Below are positions 9,997 through 20,861 of a stretch of DNA of 64,000 nt, piece by piece. Both the position numbers and the translations under genes were made by a program. Every line of letters begins with the position of its first letter. The stretch's first letter is position 1. This DNA comes from Lineolata rhizophorae (taxonomy: Eukaryota > Ascomycota > Dothideomycetes > Lineolatales > Lineolataceae). The notes beneath the pieces were generated by a model that saw only the letters and a program-made list of their open reading frames with translations, was not told the origin of the DNA and made no database searches. The stretch spans positions 654,630 to 718,629 of the forward strand of contig MU001672.1 in the NCBI GenBank assembly GCA_010093515.1, in the 5' to 3' direction.

Positions 9997-12900
9997 GATG
10001 GGCGATGGCGGTAAGGAGTGACGGTAGACTATAGAAAATTTTCGAAGCAACGGGACACAGGGATTGGAAGCTAACTTGCACGGACTGATGGGCTGGAAAG
10101 AGCTGGCGTCCTAGCAGGAGGGCGGGGCCTGCTTTATATGTCAAGGGAGGATTCCACAGACACACACGGGGGCCTCGCGCCCAGGTGGCTCTTGGGGGAA
10201 GTATGGAGATAGACCTGGCAGACAGGGGATGGCCAGCGAATGCAGGCCGGTGTCCTCGTGGCCGCCGGCTTCTTCTCGAAGCATACGAAAAGCAAAAAAA
10301 AATCCCCGGCCTGGGATGTGGGATCGGAGGAGAAAGAGCCGGGGGCCAGCTCAAGGCGCGTAGGATTTCCGGCCGGGTTGGTGACGTGGATCGCTACAGC
10401 AGCGGCGGCGGTGCGAGGGCTTAAAGCCCAAGGTCGAGCCTTGTCATGGCCTCGGTGTCCTGGATCCTTTGATAATTCCCAGCACGGGGGACGCGATGAT
10501 GCCTGGGGAGGGAGGGGTGTGGGGGGTTGGGCCACTGCGGCGCGTCGCTGGGTCCCTGGGATGGCGGGGCTGGCAGTCTGCTGGGCCGGCGGGCGGTCAC
10601 CTTGGGCGGGTCAACTACCGGCTGCCGGCCAGCAGGGCTGGCTGGCACCGGGACGCGGCGGGCGACTGGACGAGTGGTGAGAGGCGACCGGCAGGCAAAC
10701 AGCACGGCGGCGGCCGCAAGATGCCCAAAGGGGCCACTCAGGCCACACAGCGCCATGCCCGCCGGCGCCCGCCCGCCGAATGCCCGCCCCGCCGGCCGGG
10801 ACAGCCAGCGCGAGCGACGGCAGCAGCAGCGGCAGGCCGGGCCCAGCACTGGGCGTCGCGCGCGCCCGGCGCGGCCATTTGGCGCGGCCGCTCGGGGTTG
10901 TGACAGCGCAGTGGCCGCCGGCCGGGTGGTGGCCGCCTGTTTTCCCGGCCGGCCGGCAGGCCTTCCCTGCGATGACGCCGCCGTGCAGCAGCGACGCCCG
11001 GCCTGCCGGGATCCGTGCGCCGCGCCGTAACGAGTCACCCCCCCGGCGCAGCCCGCTCGGCGCTCGCTCCTGCGCGCCGCCGCTACCGCGCCTCGGCACT
11101 TATTTGGCGAGACGTAGCGGCGCGCGCGGGCCTGCGGTCCCCCCGGGAGGGGTCGTGGCAGTGGGCGCCCGCTGCAGGGTCCCTGAGTGGCCCGGCCGCT
11201 GGGTCCGGCGTGCGGTATACCCGCGCAGTTGTGCGCAGGCAGTATGTAGCACGGAGTACACGGTACTGTTTGCCCAGACGTCAGCCGCCGCCGCCGCCGT
11301 CTCCGCCGACCGCCGCCGCCGACCGCCGCTTTGGGGCGCAGGGGTTTGCCGTGACGCCGTGTCACCGCGAGAAGAGCCAGTCCAGCACCTTCATCACGGC
11401 CCCCCGCCCACCCCTTCACCCCGTGCCTTCCGCTGGCCGAGCGCCCTGGGCGCTGTCCCTCGTACTCACGCAAGCAAAATTACAAGGCGACCACAATCGG
11501 CGCCCGGCCGCTGGCAGGAGTGGCGTGCCCCGCGCGCAATGCGGTGAGGGCTTCCGGCTCCGCAGGCGACGGAATGATGCGCGCGCCAGTCGCCGCGGGT
11601 CACGATAATGCTACAGGGCCGCTTTGGGCCTCGGACCGTGGCGGTGAGCGCCCTGGGCTCCGCGCGACTCCGTGCCATTTCATAAGGTTGGGCACGAAAG
11701 AGAGACGCGACCCGACCGTGGGCCGCGCTTTAGGTTGTTTCGAGTTGCGAGGGCGTGGCCGCGCCGCGTCCTTCCAATGGCGCAAGCGGCAGCGCCCACG
11801 TCGCGCTTGTCCGGGGTGGAGACTTCCGGTGCGCGGAGCGGTGAAATACCTACTGCTTTGCATGTCCTGCTGCTTGCCTGTTCGGTTGATTGCTTGGATT
11901 GGTAGGGTAAAGTGACGCCGTCGAGGCCAGAGAGGAACAAAGGAAGACGCGCCAGGATCCTTACCATCTTGACGACTCCCTCCGGCCGGATACTGCAGGT
12001 ATAGATTCCGAGCGCCAGAGTACGAGGTACTCCGTACCGAGTACGACATGATGAAATTTGGCACCAAGTCACCATTCCCGCTGCAGCGGCTGCCAAGACA
12101 GTCGGGCTATCCCGGCGTGCCCATGCAACAGTCTAGGTATGTACGGAGTACTTGCTTTGGATGGAGCGATTGACAGGCATCATCCCTCAATGCTCCGATC
12201 TGACTTGGGGCGACAAGCGGCTGCCTCGTGGCCGGAGACTTGATGGCGCCCCGGGCGGATCGGTGGAGAAATCGTGGCTGGCTCCGCTGACACGCAGTTG
12301 GGGCAAGATGAGATGAAGCCCGACGGCCAGTCGACCGGCCAAGACTTGAGATAGCAACGGTGCAGAAGAGTTTTAGATTCCGGAAAACGATAAAGGTAAA
12401 ATTGTGTTTTCTCCTTCTTTTCATGACATCTGAATGGGCCGAGAAGAAGGCGACGAGCATCCAGGGCACGGTGTGTGCGCTATCTCACACGGAGTACAAG
12501 GCGCACGGAAATGAGCGTCTCGGACTAGACGGGTCGAATGACAACTTAGAAGCGGCGGGTGTCACAGCCTTTGCGGCGATGCAGGGAGCGTACGTGCGCT
12601 TCCAAAATGCTCGCCGTGGATTGATGCATGGACAATAGCCCGAGCCAATGGCAAGCTCGCCGCCCATTTAGAGGAAGACCTAGGAGAGCCGGGGACTGCG
12701 GCGGGAGGAGTCGACGTCGGCGTAGGCGCGTAGGCAACTAGGCGACCGCTGCTCGCACGTCGGCGCAGCTCCTTTCGCCTCACTGCAGGAGCACTGCAGC
12801 TGCGCCGCAACGATTGCCCGGGATGGGCAGGCCCACCAACGGGACTTGCTGGGTGCCCGGCCAGGCGGTTCAGCATCCGGCGACTCCACGTCGATCTCCA

Positions 12901-13447
12901 CGCGGGGCGATGGGCGGATACATGGCCGGGCGCACGAGGGTAACGAAAAAGAAAAGTGCGTACTCCGTAGAGCCGCACGACAATGCTCTCACCGCCGGAG
13001 GGATGGACGTTGTTTGCAGCGACCTATGGTCGAAATTGAAGGAACAGAGAGGAGCGTTTCAAAACACAAGTCGGCGCCAGGGCTGCAGTGCCGAGCGCCG
13101 CGCTCCACGCCCGCTGCAAAGAACGGGGACATGACTCCCCCACGCAAGGCAGACCCCAAAAAAAGCCCGCCGTAGGGCTGATTTTCGGATCCTGCCGAGC
13201 CACTCGCGCCAAAAGCCGGAGCGCCGCAGGCGCACCGACCATCCACCGACAACCAACATCGCAGCCGAGCATCGACAAACGACTCGCGATCCCGCAACTC
13301 AATCAAACCTGCGTCCGCCCGCCTTCGACGCAGACAGGGGGAAGAAAATAAAAATAGCCTCTCCTTCGGCGCCCTTTCGTGTGCTCAGCAGCAGTCGCAA
13401 CGCATCTCACGTCGCACGCCAGCAGCCGTGCATCGCCGCACGCCGCC
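9997..13447. other. GC-rich gene-free block with TACGGAGTA-type motifs
   Basis: About 3.45 kb separate the small cysteine-rich gene and VPS25. At 10.4-11.6 kb it is extremely GC-rich (GGCCGG, CCGCCG runs, including a CCG-type repeat at about 11285-11330), so open frames exceed 100 codons on both strands, up to 350 codons on minus at 10421-11473. None has a domain, a splice chain or codon bias distinct from its shadow frames. From 11.2 to 13.0 kb the motif CGGAGTAC or its complement recurs at least five times. Confidence 0.5.
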
Positions 13448-14344
13448 ATGTCCGCCGCCGTGGGGGGACTAGCCGACGCACCAGGAGCAACCTCCGCCGG
13501 CGGCGGCAGCGGCGCCATGGACAGCACGACCAGCAGCGGCGGTGGCGGCGGCGGCGGCGGCGGCGGCTTCGCCTTCCCGCCACACTACTCGTTCCCGCCC
13601 TTCTTCACGCTGCAGCCCGCGCTCACGACGCGCGCCTCGCAGCTGCACAGCTGGTCGCAGCTGATCCAGGCGTACTGCCGACACCGGCGCCTCTTCGCCC
13701 TCTCGCTCGTCGACGCCGTCGACACCGACCTCTTCTGCAACGCCGCCCTCGGCCGCCGCCTCAGCCTGCGCGACGCCCGCGAAGTCATCGCCTGGATGTG
13801 CGGCAAGGAGGGGGGCGAGCGCGCAGAGTGGATCGGCGCCGGCAACGCTGCGAAGGGCAAGGAGGGCGCGGAGGCGAGAGCTGCGTGCTGGGTCTTTTGG
13901 AGAAGGCCTGAGGAGTGGGCTGGTGTGATTGAGGGTTGGGTACGTGCGTCATTGAGGGTTTTTTTTCCCCCCCGCTTGATTTTAAATTCCCTTTGTGTGG
14001 CCTGGCCAAGCTTGTTGGTTGCTTCCCCGGCCGCTCCGGTTGCTTTTGACGAATAAATGCCATCGAGACGGGCTGACGTGAGTCCTTCCAAAGGTCGACG
14101 CAACGGGCCAGAAAAATACCGTTCTTACCCTCTACGAGCTTCTCGAGAGCGACGCAACGAAGTCACAGGGTAAGTTGCGGTTTCAAAGAGGTCCTTGCCA
14201 ATATGATGTGCTGACTAATTTCCTGGGTTAGAGTTTCATGGTATGGATCCGGAGCTCCTCAAGAGATCACTGCAGGTCCTCGTCAAAAGAGGCAAAGCAC
14301 AAGTCTTTGGGAGCGAAGACTCGTTAGGCGTAAAATTCTTTTGA
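13448..14344 (+). CDS. VPS25: ESCRT-II subunit VPS25
   Basis: Three exons, 13448-13939, 14094-14169 and 14232-14344, give 226 residues. After a Ser/Gly/Ala-rich N-terminus with a poly-glycine run comes the family hallmark FPPHYSFPPFFTLQP, then the first winged-helix region (WSQLIQAYCRHRRLF). The last two exons encode the second winged helix: VLTLYELLE, then EFHGMDPELLKRSLQVLVKRGKAQVF. VPS25 is present in two copies in ESCRT-II and contacts VPS20/ESCRT-III in multivesicular body sorting. The first in-frame ATG in context is at 13448; a second at 13517 would shorten the Gly-rich part. The extension of about 55 residues before the PPxY region is longer than in most homologues I know. Confidence 0.93.
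13530..13566 (+). repeat. GGC triplet run coding poly-glycine
   Basis: A nearly pure GGC trinucleotide run inside VPS25 exon 1 encodes about ten consecutive glycines. Such runs change length by replication slippage. Confidence 0.85.
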
Positions 14345-14523
14345 ATTATGATTACCTATACAAAACTACGATCCAGCTGGTAGTGATTACGAAGCACTGC
14401 GCGCATTTATGACTTGATGAAGTGAATGCATGACAAGTGGGAGTAGCGGCTCAACCTCAGCGGTGTATCCCACACTCCACAGTTGGGCCCTGAAGAGTGG
14501 GGGCTGGAAAATTAGAAGCCGCG

Positions 14524-17500
14524 TCACCAACCTTTTGCTTTCGCCTTCTCCAGGGTCTGCTCGGACATCTCGAATTTCTTCTGTTGGTCCCATTTCATCT
14601 CCTGCGCCATAGCAACGGTCAAAATCCAGTCTGGCGCGACGATGAAAGGTGTCATGTCGAACTTCTTGGCTAGATCCCGGAACTTGCCCCACAGGGCCAC
14701 TTCCGTATTTTTAGTCCCGCTGATGAGGTAGAGCGGATCGACTGCTAGGGGATTATCACTGTCCGTCACCTTAGTATCTCCGTCGGCATCGGATTTGTCG
14801 GACCGCTTCGTGATCGACAGGCCGGGCCGGCCACGGTACAGCATGCACTTGCCACCGTTGGAGGTAATAATGGCATTGTACGTCTCGAACCCTGCCTTGA
14901 CCTCTTGCGTGCAAAGGATTTGGGTGCCTTTCAGCATATGGCCTTTGTTTTTCTTCGCATTCTGGAGTGCTTTAGCAAGGCTAAAGCCGTATTTCTTCTC
15001 GTTTTCGCGATCACTGAGCGTGTGCTTTGAGAAGGATGGCACCTTGCCGTCCTTCAGGCAGGCATCGATGAAGGATGTGGACAAAACGTGTGGGGCCACT
15101 GCAAGAGCAGACACAAACTTCTTGGTCCTGACAATTTTGGGCGCGCAGAGAATTGTGACATCCGCTGGATTCTCAGTGACATGGATGCCCAACTCACGGA
15201 GTTTGTGCTGCGATATCTTGTTTAGAAACCATGCCACAAAAGTAAACAGCAATTTTCGGAGTTATTCTTTGTTACATACCTTTTCAGACGTCTCACGCTT
15301 TGGATTACCATTCCAGCGGTCGTCACCTGAGATTGTGATGCGATGTTCAATAGGAGGGATCTTTGGAGTAGGGCCCATCGCTTTCTTCTTCTTCGCCTTA
15401 GGCTTAGATGTGTCCTCCTTATCTGACGACTCCTGCTTGCCTTCTGTTGAAGCTTCAATGGATCGCTTGCGGCTATCCCCTTTCAGCTTAATCAGCTTCT
15501 CTGGCTGCGCATTCTGATCGCTTTTTCGTCGGCCACCGTGTGTGACACCGCCAACACGCTTCATTTCCTTCTGGTAAAGGGCAATGTCCGCACTCATATC
15601 GTGTAGTTTAGCCGTTGCCTTATCCTTCGCGCTTCGGCTCCCTGTCGGTGGAGTTTCGTTTTCTTTTCCTGATTGAACACCAATCTTGCTAGGTGTTTCA
15701 GGTACGTCGCTGAGCAGACGCATCTTGCGCTTAACGAGCGGAGTCGGCTTCTCTTTCCGTCCTTTTTCTGTCTTAAAAGCACTTGCCAGCTTGGATTCTC
15801 GAGGTTCTTCAAGGGCCGTAGATGGTCGACTTCCAGCTCCCCGCGTAGTATCTGACTGAGGTTCTTGGTGATCGCTTGAGTCGTGGGACTTCTCTAGAGA
15901 TTTGCTCGTCTTAGCAGTGTTTGAAAGTTCCTCTGGACTGTTGGAAGGAGCCGGCGATTCCGAAGCAACTTCTCGAGGTAGATCTTCCACCACTTGTTTT
16001 AGCTTCGGCGGCAAATCCCGGAAGAACCGTTCCATTGCAGACCGGTGGATCTGGATATGTCCAACAACCTCGCCTAGATTTGTCCGAGGCGGGAAATGGG
16101 TATATTCATGTTCCGTCGTACTCTGGAACTTGTATGTAGCGTAACTTTCCTCGAGCCAGATGTGATTGGTGACCTGGAGCGCCCATTCCTTTGCTGCTTC
16201 CCATTTCTCGCCCTGCTCTTGTGCCGTAATGAGGTGCGTATTGTGCGGCTCTAACGTCTTGGTGAACCTGGCTCCAGACGCCCTAATTAGGTTCTCGAGA
16301 TAAATGCGGGCCTCGCCCGAGTAGTTGGATATGCAGATAATTTGATTTTCAAATCCAGGGATTGGTAGAGGAGGGACTGGATAATGAAGCAATCGCCTCA
16401 TGGGTGATGTCCAGCAGTTGTGCGTCATGAGATAAAAAAGCCACGAGAGGTTTCCAACATCTTTACATTGCTGCGACGCATACACGTAGTCGTATCCCTG
16501 GCGTAGGTGGCAGATGTAAGTGTCGGCCTTCTCGATGTCTTCGGTGGTCTTTCCACCGCCGTTGATGATGAGCTGCTCTATGATCTCTCTCAATCGAGGG
16601 CTTAAGCCAAGATCTTCACCTAGCTTCAAAGATTTGCCCTTAAATACAGACAGCGGCTCCCACTGAGGTGACAAATTCCCTTTTTCGAATTTGCTCATCT
16701 CTTCGGGGGTGGCAGATATAGCGCCCTGGACATTGGCATTTTGCCACAGGCCTGCAACTCTACCAGATTTGCCCGAAAGGATCTCAGGATCGGGTAGAGT
16801 GTACGGGCCTTCGGTGATTTTTCTTCTCAGCCGTAGGCAGTCATCAAACCTAGGGAGCGTCAGTTAATTATCGACCATGGCTTGGCCCGTTCCTACCCTC
16901 TTACCAGTGCGGAAGTACGATTGTGGCCCTTAGCTTCTTGCTCAAGACCATTTGGCATTTTACGTCGTCCATGGACAATGCGATGACATGTGTAACAGTC
17001 TTGAGTAATGCGCTCGTATACTGACCCCCCATTGCGAGCACGGCTCCCCTAATGGCTTCCTTATCTCCTTCAGGAATGTCGGCGCAGCTCACGACAACTT
17101 CAGACATGAACAGGTGCGGATCGGGGCTGAAAGGGCGGAAGTTCGCGACAATCTTTTGGCTCTTGATGCATGCGTTAACCCATGATGGCTTCACGACGCG
17201 CTTGAACTGGTCTAAGGCAGCCTCATAGTCGGGGAAGTCGGAGGTCGTCGAGATGATATAATCGCATTTGGGCACGTGGACACGCCCCTCGTCCGTAAGA
17301 GGCACATACTGAGCCCCAGATTCATTCAGAGTTTCGATGATCTGTGGCGCGCGTCAGATCTTGCAAGATTACCGTTTCGTTTTGAAGTCTTTGGGACACA
17401 TACCGACTGCAGTTGCTTTTCTGTAAGGTCCTTGCTCGGAACAACGGTGAAGGCAATCTCCGCAAGGGGAGACTCTGGCTTGGTAATTGATGAGTTCACG

Positions 17501-17535
17501 GCGCCATCAGGAGGACCATTGATGTCAGGCGCCAT
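14524..17535 (-). CDS. Six-BRCT DNA-damage scaffold, Rtt107/Brc1 family
   Basis: Four exons, 17404-17535, 16905-17341, 15280-16849 and 14524-15207, give 940 residues. The N-terminal half contains four BRCT repeats, at roughly residues 27-125, 126-215, 255-360 and 365-460, with typical BRCT tryptophans (VKPSWVNACI, VLPHWFDDC, HIWLEESYA). A charged, Ser/Lys-rich linker of about 250 residues follows. The last exon holds the C-terminal BRCT pair (LSTSFIDACLKDGKVP, APDWILTVAMAQEMKW). A 4+2 layout at this length fits Rtt107 (S. cerevisiae) and Brc1 (S. pombe), whose C-terminal pair binds gamma-H2A and whose N-terminal repeats recruit Slx4 and Smc5/6 at stalled forks. That assignment rests on architecture and remembered similarity. 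All splice junctions keep frame. It is convergent with VPS25. Confidence 0.85.
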
Positions 17536-18535
17536 GGTCGCAGGCCAGTAGTGTCGGGTTGGCGAGGGAAGGCCGCGGATGGCGAGAGAGTAGCATCAGC
17601 ACGAAAAGGTAAAGAGGTGGGATGCGCGTGTCCGACCCGCGGCGCGGCGCGGCGCGTCAGGTTTCCGCGCCTTGAGACGCCACGGCGCGCGTCGAGCCAC
17701 AAACACGCCAAGAGCTACGATGACACGTGCGTCGCGCCATCACGTGATACGGCTCAATTTGTCCCAACCTACTTCTATTATTGCAACGCCAGATGCTCGG
17801 CAAATGTGAGGGTACGTCGCCGTGAATACCATGTTCTCGCCATCCTTTGCTGCATCTTCCGCCTAAGCATTTGTTTCGGTACGAAGTAGTCCGTACAAAT
17901 GGGTAGAACGTGCCAAGCACGTGTAACCTTGGGAGCTAAAGCACGGAGCGCATACCCAACGAGCCAACGAGTGAAGTGGGTGCAGCTCGTTCCTACATAG
18001 AAGCTCCGTAGCCCGCCTAGAATCGGGCATGAGGGTGTCCAGTGCTCTTTCATTGCGGCTCTAGCAAAGGGTCTGGTTTGCTTGAGGGTGGCTCTTAGTC
18101 AATTCCAAGCTCTAGCCAAGGCCGCCTTGATAAAGCCCCGCACTGCGCAGCGTATGTACCTATGTAGGTAGGGAGATGGGGTGGCCCCACCTAATATCTT
18201 CGCAGAGCATCCCCACGAGTAGTATCAGACGCGAACCACAGGACATAGAGTTAATTATTTTGCAATGGCAACGGCAATTACAAATAGGTATATAGGAAGG
18301 TCTTTCTGGAGTGCCGGACTCCGTAAGTTGGCGGCATTGGCCCCAGTTGGCCCCCAAACATCCGACCTCCAACCTCGGCATTTTCTCTTCGCTGCCGAAC
18401 AATAGCACCTGCCGTCAGACGCGCTTCATATGCTTGTTTTCTAAGCTTCATATGAAGCAACCACTCTTTGCCCCCGTATCTCTCACGTAGCGCCCTGAGC
18501 ATTCTTTGCATTCCAGCTACTTTTGTCGCCTTTCA
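17536..18535. promoter_or_regulatory. Divergent promoter region (Rtt107-like / LPX1-like)
   Basis: 1 kb between divergent start codons. It has a GGCGCGGCGCGGCGCG-type run near 17640 and a CGAAGTAGTCCGTAC stretch near 17880, resembling the CGGAGTAC motif seen at 11-13 kb. No ORF is supported. Confidence 0.45.
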
Positions 18536-20035
18536 ATGTCCTCACAATACTTCCGTGTAGACTGCCACGTCTTTTCTGGCCAACATGTTCGAGGGTATCC
18601 GCATGCGACTATAGACGGTCAAGAAGAAGAGTTGAAGCTTGTCGTGAAGCAGTATAGGCCGTTCGACAACCTTAACCCGAAGCCCGGTGACGTGACTATT
18701 ATCGGGGCTCACGCGAACGGCTTTCCTAAGGTACGTTCAATTCCATCCCAGCCGGGAACTTATACGAAATGGAAGAAGCGTACTTACGAGAAGTTTATTA
18801 TAGGAGCTTTATGAACCCCTTTGGGATGAGTTGTACAAGCGGTCAAAGGGCTGTGGCTTCAACATAAGAGCAATATGGATTGCCGATGCCGCCCACCAGG
18901 GCGAGAGCGGCGTTCTCAATGAGAATAAGCTCGGGAACGAACGTATGTTCTTCACGTTTTCCTCGTTGCTGAACTGCAGTTGAGTAACAGACCTCCAGCG
19001 AACTGGTTCGACAACGCCCGTGATCTTCTTCAAATGGTCAATGTCTTTCGAACGCAGATGGTGCGTCCTATGATCGGCATCGGACACAGCTACGGCGGGC
19101 ACAGCCTCGTCAATCTGTCCCTCATGCACCCTCGCCTGCTCGAGACACTCGTCCTTATCGACCCTGTCTTCATGCGGGTCTGGTCCCGCGAAGGCAGCTT
19201 TAGACCAGCGTATATGTCGTCCCGGCGGCGCGATATATGGCCGTCACGTGCCGCAGCAGCTCAAGCTTTCAAGAAGAGCCCCTTCTACCAGGCCTGGGAC
19301 CCACGCGTATTGGAAAACTGGCTACAATACGGCCTGCGCGAGCTGCCTACGACACTATACCCGCACAATCCGGAGGCAGCGTCCCCCCGGTCTTCGTCCG
19401 CCCCTCGTGCCATTGCCGCGCCGACCACAGCCGAGCCCACCATCGCGCCGCCAGCCACTTCTGCACCAGACGATAGACCAGTCACACTCACCACGACCAA
19501 GCACCAAGAAGTCTTCACCTTCCTGCGCCCCGCTTTCGCGCCCACCGGTACGGAACCGCTTCCTGACCGCCTCCGCGTGCCGGACCTCGATCCCTCGACG
19601 CTGCCTCCCGAGGCACCTTTCTATCGTGCCGAGGGCATCATGACATTCAACCGACTACCGGAGTTGCGGCCGTCCGTGCTTTACATCTTCGGCTCGGCGT
19701 CCGCGCTAAGCGCTCCGGAAGCCATCGCCGATAAGATGAAATTCACGGGCGTGGGCATGGGCGGCAGCGGCGGCGCCGAAAAGGGCGAGGTTGAGTACGT
19801 AGTGCTGAAGGACGCAGGTCATCTGATTCCGATGGAGCGTGTAGTTGAGACGGCTGAGGAGTCGAGCAGATGGGTCGGAAAGCGACTTGCTAGGTGGCGG
19901 GAAGATGAGGAGTTGATGAAGAGGCAGTGGCAGTCGGTGAGGGAGGAGGACAAGACCAGGCTCGCCGGGGAATACATGGAGTGTTTGGAAAACATTTTCA
20001 AGGACGAGCAAAAGAAGAGGACGGAGAAATTGTAG
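18536..20035 (+). CDS. Alpha/beta hydrolase, LPX1-like (possibly peroxisomal)
   Basis: Three exons: 18536-18730, 18804 to about 18946, and about 18991-20035, giving near 460 residues. The fold markers are the oxyanion-region GAHANGFPK, the nucleophile elbow GIGHSYGGHSLV (Ser), HPRLLETLVLIDP, and the late histidine region LKDAGHLIPMERV. A proline/threonine-rich insertion lies around residues 270-320. This matches the fungal group containing yeast Lpx1, a peroxisomal lipase. The C-terminus ends Glu-Lys-Leu, a weak PTS1-like tripeptide (yeast Lpx1 ends Gln-Lys-Leu). The second intron is uncertain: the strong GTATGT donor at 18943 shifts the frame, whereas the weaker GT at 18947 joined to the AG ending at 18990 keeps it and gives a plausible junction (GNE...PPANWFDNARD). 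Confidence 0.8.
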
Positions 20036-20861
20036 GTTTGGGATACGAACGTGCATTAGTTGTCATTTCTAGAGCACAGCATAGAATATTTTAAATGCAG
20101 GCAATACGACTTCGCCAGAATGCTTTCACGGTATATATCGGACTTCGGCTACATCGATGTTGTAGAGATGCTTTTTCAAGTGTGTAGACAGGACACTTTC
20201 GGACAGAGTGGTGATGGCAACACCACGATCATGCTGTTCTCTGAAGCTTCGCTAATAATTGACCGGATTGAGACATAAAAGGTACAAAACTAAATATTCC
20301 TGAGCCCTACGCTTCTGCAATTGTCCTGTGAAAATATATATATTGAGAACTTAGGCTCGGCTAAAGTCAGTGCCATGCCGTACATAGAGCCTTTAATTGT
20401 GAACCTAAACAAAGAAACGCGTAGTATAAAATAAAAGCTGCCAGAAGTTGGAAAGCTAGACGGCCAGGTCAGAGCAGTCGGTATCGTGACCGGTAAATTC
20501 TTGGCAGGCGACTGGCGGGCGGCCAGGGGCCCGTCCTTCGGCACAGCCAGCCCCGAGGCTAGCAGGCTGCCGGCGCACGTCTCGCCTGCTCGCCAGCTCG
20601 CCGTCCCAACACTGCTGCGCCCGTGCAACACACCCACGCTTGTAGCGATTTTTCTCTTGTCTCATTGCAGAATGAGCGCTAGAGCAATCGGCTTTTAGAT
20701 TTCCTATTGTACTAGTACGCCGCAAACCACTCGCCCGCTCCTATTCCGCACGGACGCTGGCCGTTCCAAATTGCATCCACTTTTTCCTCCCGCGGATACT
20801 CGAGTCGCAGACACGGCGCCGGTATTCAAATTGACGGCGCAACGGCCGACGCACCGTCAGC
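20036..20861. other. Intergenic region upstream of NAA15
   Basis: 826 bp between two co-directional genes. It contains the 3' UTR of the hydrolase and the NAA15 promoter. Short open frames (up to 115 codons on minus) show no conserved features. Confidence 0.45.

Noticed and set aside
10421-11473. 350-codon open frame on the minus strand
   Set aside because: It lies in extreme GC sequence where several frames on both strands are open together; it is Arg/Pro/Gly/Ala-rich with no domain, splice chain or codon pattern of its own.
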